Shown piece after piece: positions 8,209-10,618 of a stretch of 10,618 nucleotides of DNA. Where the stretch lies: positions 1 through 10,618 of the forward strand of contig CAZBWI010000032.1 in NCBI GenBank assembly GCA_964495825.1, read 5' to 3'. This DNA is from CAJBLF01 sp964495825. GTDB taxonomy: Bacteria > Patescibacteriota > Gracilibacteria > Absconditabacterales > Absconditicoccaceae. Each line of letters starts with the position of its first letter. Position 1 is the first letter of the stretch. The position numbers and the translations under genes are program-made. Below the pieces are notes generated by a model. The model made no database searches and was not told the DNA's origin. It saw nothing but the letters and a program-made list of their open reading frames with translations.

Positions 8209-8267
8209 TAGACAACACACAAGAGAGAATAAGAGAAAAAATCTATTGTTTATTATATAAATATATC

Positions 8268-8429
8268 ATTATAAAAAAGTGTCAAGTCAAATACCTACCC
8301 AATAGAGTAGAAATTTGCATAGAAATCGATCCGGAATACAATTATTGTAGCCTCGACCACGAAAAAAAGAATGTTTCGATGTGAGAGGTATACCGGTGTT
8401 TTGAGAGATTAGAAGCACAAATGAAATAA
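8268..8429 (+). CDS. Small Cys-containing protein of unknown function, no standard start codon
   Basis: An open frame between ftsZ and atpC encodes about 50 residues: KKCQVKYLPNRVEICIEIDP, then EYNYCSLDHEKKNVSM, Gly (TGA at 8382-8384), EVYRCFERLEAQMK and TAA. Codon choice and residue pattern look coding, with four cysteines (TGT or TGC), an alternating beta-like first half and a helical end. The frame contains no ATG, GTG or TTG before the body of the ORF. The nearest possible start is ATT at 8268 or ATA at 8271, so initiation is non-standard or the 5' part has been lost. I do not recognise a family. The frame could be chance, but the internal TGA read as Gly fits the neighbours. Confidence 0.4.
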
Positions 8430-8483
8430 AGTGATAATAGATTCAAAAACAATCGGTATAGCTTTACACTATAACCAAAAGTA

Positions 8484-8912
8484 ATGAAGTTGAAAATTTC
8501 AACACCAGCGAAAGTAATCTTTCAAGGAGAAATCGAGAAAATATCCATCCCCACAGAGACAGGAAGTCTGAAAGTCATGGAAGGACATCCGCCAATGGTG
8601 ACATCTGTCAAACCAGGTATCATCAAGCTTTGGCCAATGGAAAATCACATCAAAGTAGGGAATGAAATACTTATTAGTACTTCAAAAGGCATGGTCTTTA
8701 TTGATGGAAAAATTGTGCGCATCGTAAGTGCTGAAGCAACACTCACTCCTGAAGAGTCAGAAAGTGTATTACTTCAAAATAAGAAAATACTTGAAGACAA
8801 GATTAGAAGGCTCAAGAGCGAATGAAGTATCGAAGAGATAGAAAAAGCATTGATAAAATTAGAAAAAATAAATGCTGATATTGAACTCAAAAGAATGCTT
8901 CAGACCGCATAA
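8484..8912 (+). CDS. atpC: F-type ATP synthase epsilon subunit
   Basis: The central-stalk subunit of F1 that couples and can inhibit ATP hydrolysis. The 142-residue product is of family length. Its N-terminal beta-sandwich shows TPAKVIFQGEIEKISIP, GSLKVMEGHPPMVTSVKPG and DGKIVRIVSAEAT, the usual blocks. The C-terminal part (after about residue 90) is the helical hairpin and contains a TGA at residue 114 read as Gly. No other atp gene flanks it, although atpC normally follows atpD. An ancestral operon may have been broken up, or the other subunits may be elsewhere. TATAAC at 8470-8475 lies so close to the ATG that the transcript may be leaderless. A strong terminator follows. Confidence 0.85.
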
Positions 8913-8947
8913 ATAAGCGAGTAAAGTATAAGAGATATAAAGGGAGA

Positions 8948-8976
8948 AAAAATCCGACCAACTCAGTCGGATTTTT
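8948..8976. terminator. Strong rho-independent terminator after atpC
   Basis: The left arm 8948-8958 ends in ATCCGAC and the right arm 8966-8976 starts GTCGGAT. They form an 11-bp stem around a 7-base loop, with T runs on the + strand and A runs on the left that could also serve the - strand. It closes the ftsA-to-atpC unit. Confidence 0.85.
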
Positions 8977-8978
8977 CT

Positions 8979-9006
8979 TTGTATTCAAAAATCGATTCGC
9001 TATAGT
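8979..9006 (+). promoter_or_regulatory. Putative promoter of the methyltransferase gene, possibly leaderless
   Basis: TTGTAT (8979-8984) and TATAGT (9001-9006) are separated by 16 bases. A start of transcription about 7 bases after the -10 would be at the ATG (9013), so the mRNA may lack a 5' leader. The promoter sits right after a strong terminator, as a new transcription unit should. Confidence 0.5.
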
Positions 9007-9012
9007 AAATGT

Positions 9013-10041
9013 ATGTATTTCGCTGTACTAGGAAAGAACGAAAAAATAAGTCTGGCTGAATTAAATGTAGTCCAGCCTGGCAATATAAGCTATCCCAAGA
9101 AGGGGATAGTGATTTTCGATACACCGTATCCGGAGCTTGTGAAACAATTAGGAGGCATTATAAAATCCGGCAAAGTCGTTAAGGAAAAAGAATTACAGAC
9201 ATTATTAGCAGATACAAAGATCATAGGAATCCAGAGCGAAACCAACGGTAAGCATCTCAAAAGGACAGCAGGGATCAGAAGATATAAGCTTGTCGATATT
9301 TTCCATACCGACAGAGAGATCAAAAACAAAGGCAAAGAAATTATTAATCTGGAAAATGGTCTCTATGGCATAGTAGAGCAGTATCAGAATATCGAATTAT
9401 ACGAAGCGATAGATTTCGATAAACCAGGACGTAGTATGAAGATGGGAATGATGCCAGCGAAATTGACGCATATCATGATAAATATCTGATTAAATACCGT
9501 AAAGTCAAAAATCCATACAGCATGACCGACGATTATCTACGATCCGTTCGTAGGATCATGAACAACAGGAATGCTGGCAAATTATATGGGATACGACTTT
9601 ATAGGGTCGGATATAAAAATCGAATATGCAACACAGAATGCAATCCGATGGAAGACCACGAAATTTTCTAAACCAGAGAAAATATTCACGATATTCGCTC
9701 ACGATATCAAAAAAAAACTAGGGAATCAGCTCAAAAAGAAGAATATTGTAGTAGTCACCGAATGACGACTCGGTCCTATCGTCAAAAAAACTACCTCTGA
9801 CCAGGATATCCAAAAATTCCAAGAACGAGTGAGTGAACTGTACAAAAGCTTTTTGGACAGAATCAAAGAACTTGGAGCAGTAGCTACCTTTACTATACCA
9901 CGATATATCGGACAAGATAATGGTATAGAACAGGTAGTGACAAAATATGGTGAAAAAATATGAGTACAAATAGAGAGTATACCTGAACTGTATAGCAGAG
10001 AAGGACAACAAGTCGCAAGAAAAATACTTATTGCAAAATAA
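9013..10041 (+). CDS. SAM-dependent RNA methyltransferase, TrmG10/Trm11-like
   Basis: Probably methylates a guanine N2 in tRNA. The 342-residue product begins MYFAVLGKNEKISLAEL, the N-terminal block typical of Trm11/TrmG10-like enzymes. After about 170 residues comes the Rossmann methyltransferase domain: IIYDPFVGSGT (motif I; D177 to T184), GSDIK (motif II), and VVTEGRLGPIVKK at the place of the catalytic motif IV. TGA codons encode Gly at residues 159, 171, 183, 251 and 317. Residue 183 is the invariant Gly of GSG, and residue 251 is the Gly of TEGRLGP. The usual DPPY-type motif IV is replaced by TEGRLGP, so the exact target is unsure. ATG 9009 is out of frame, so 9013 is the start. A terminator follows at 10063. 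Confidence 0.8.
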
Positions 10042-10062
10042 AATAAAAATATGTCAATTATT

Positions 10063-10088
10063 AAGTTCTGCGATAGCAGGGTTTTTTT
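10063..10088 (+). terminator. Rho-independent terminator after the methyltransferase gene
   Basis: CTGC (10068-10071) and GCAG (10076-10079) pair around GATA. Three G-U pairs and two A-U pairs extend the stem to 9 bp (10063-10084). A T-rich tract (TTTTTTT, G, TTTTTTT) runs to 10096. Confidence 0.7.
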
Positions 10089-10115
10089 GTTTTTTTAAAC
10101 AATTCTGGATACAAT
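10087..10115 (+). promoter_or_regulatory. Putative promoter upstream of the small hypothetical gene
   Basis: TTGTTT (10087-10092) and TACAAT (10110-10115) have a 17-base spacer and overlap the T tract of the terminator. A leader of about 95 bases would precede the ATG at 10218. Within it, ATCTATCAGT is repeated at 10182-10191 and 10203-10212, 21 bases apart. Confidence 0.4.
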
Positions 10116-10217
10116 GATATTACACATATCTGAGAAAACCATGAAAAATACAAAAAAAACAAAACACCAGTTATGCAACAGATCTATCAGTCCTTTTATC
10201 ATATCTATCAGTAAACA

Positions 10218-10508
10218 ATGACCAAGAAAGAATATATTCTCAAAGTAATAGATGCATTGATGGGATATCGGCCACTCGCAAGAGGATTGAAAATACTCGT
10301 GGAAGGCAATGCGTTGGATGATGCAACGATCGACTCATTAGTTGATATTTTTGCCAAAACAATCGATGAAATCAATGATACGGAAGCAAAAACCAAACTT
10401 CAGAAATCCAAAGATATTCTTGAAAAGATTAAAAAAATAGAACGGGAACAGCATCTTCATGATCAAAAATCTATCCAAGAATTAAATCAAATGATTGGAA
10501 ATATCTAA
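10218..10508 (+). CDS. Small helical hypothetical protein
   Basis: A 96-residue, lysine- and glutamate-rich product with no signal peptide or membrane segment. The first half (about residues 5-50) contains ILKVIDALMGYRPLARGLK and LVDIFAKTIDEI, which look like amphipathic helices. From about residue 58 on, heptad-like spacing of Leu and Ile suggests a coiled coil (LQKSKDILEKIKKIEREQ). I do not recognise the family. Similar small helical proteins seem common in candidate-phyla genomes, but this is an impression. It has no in-frame TGA. The next gene starts 21 bases after its TAA, so the two may be co-transcribed. Confidence 0.65.
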   Translation: MTKKEYILKVIDALMGYRPLARGLKILVEGNALDDATIDSLVDIFAKTIDEINDTEAKTKLQKSKDILEKIKKIEREQHLHDQKSIQELNQMIGNI

Positions 10509-10529
10509 TTTATTTGTTTACAGAAAAAA

Positions 10530-10618
10530 ATGGGAGAACAAATGGAAATCCAAAAAAAAGAAAATCAAGAAGCTATAAAGGAAAGCATTACTAATATTGA
10601 AAATGATTTGACACCAAT
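10530..10618 (+). CDS. Start of a gene cut by the window end, function unknown
   Basis: ATG at 10530 opens a frame of 29 full codons (MGEQMEIQKKENQEAIKESI and on) that is open to the end of the window. The visible part is charged and probably helical. It follows the hypothetical gene closely. Too little is present to name it; a second ATG at 10542 could be the real start. Confidence 0.5.
   Translation, partial: MGEQMEIQKKENQEAIKESITNIENDLTP

Noticed and set aside
7617..8222. 201-residue minus-strand ORF opposite ftsZ
   Set aside because: It is the shadow of the well-conserved ftsZ frame and has low-complexity Ser/Leu composition.
10141..10249. Short plus-strand ORF from ATG 10141 (35 codons with TGA as Gly)
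   Set aside because: It overlaps the start of the 96-residue gene in another frame, has Lys/Thr-rich low complexity and no coding signal.
1..10618. tRNA or rRNA genes, CRISPR array, transposase, phage genes
   Set aside because: No cloverleaf, rRNA motif, regularly spaced repeat or mobile-element protein could be found.

Overview
The window comes from a bacterium that reads UGA as glycine (translation table 25). This points to the candidate phyla Absconditabacteria (SR1) or Gracilibacteria (BD1-5); the sequence alone does not separate the two. Thirty-four in-frame TGA codons lie inside ten genes that are otherwise intact. Several fall exactly on invariant glycines, such as the GAGANP loop of FtsZ and the DPFxGSGT motif I of a SAM methyltransferase. 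All eleven complete genes end in TAA or TAG, and TGG still serves for tryptophan. The DNA is AT-rich, classical Shine-Dalgarno sequences are missing, and every gene is on the + strand.

Layout. 1-215: regulatory region with a hairpin, repeated TGACA/TGTCA sites and a promoter whose spacer holds a palindrome. 216-1727: miaB, tRNA 2-methylthiolation. 1831-2532: uppS-like cis-prenyltransferase, the lipid carrier for wall synthesis. 2627-3760: dnaN, the replication sliding clamp. 3761-3898: intergenic foldback element. 3899-4504: class III-signal pilin-like protein. 4625-5527: nucleotidyltransferase-fold protein. 5528-5787: intergenic with a terminator. 5788-6978 and 7042-8208: ftsA and ftsZ. 8268-8429: small Cys-containing ORF with no standard start codon. 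8484-8912: atpC (F1 epsilon), without other ATP synthase genes nearby, followed by a strong terminator. 9013-10041: TrmG10/Trm11-like RNA methyltransferase, then a terminator. 10218-10508: small helical protein of unknown function. 10530-10618: start of a further gene, cut by the window edge.

Together this is a chromosomal housekeeping segment (division, replication, wall lipid carrier, tRNA modification) with a pilin gene inserted, as expected for a reduced, probably host-dependent cell. There is no phage, transposase, CRISPR or toxin signature, and no clear new multi-gene system. The parts most worth a second look are the uneven use of UGA between genes, the recurring intergenic motifs, the small ORF without a start codon, possible leaderless transcripts, and the TGACA repeat region.
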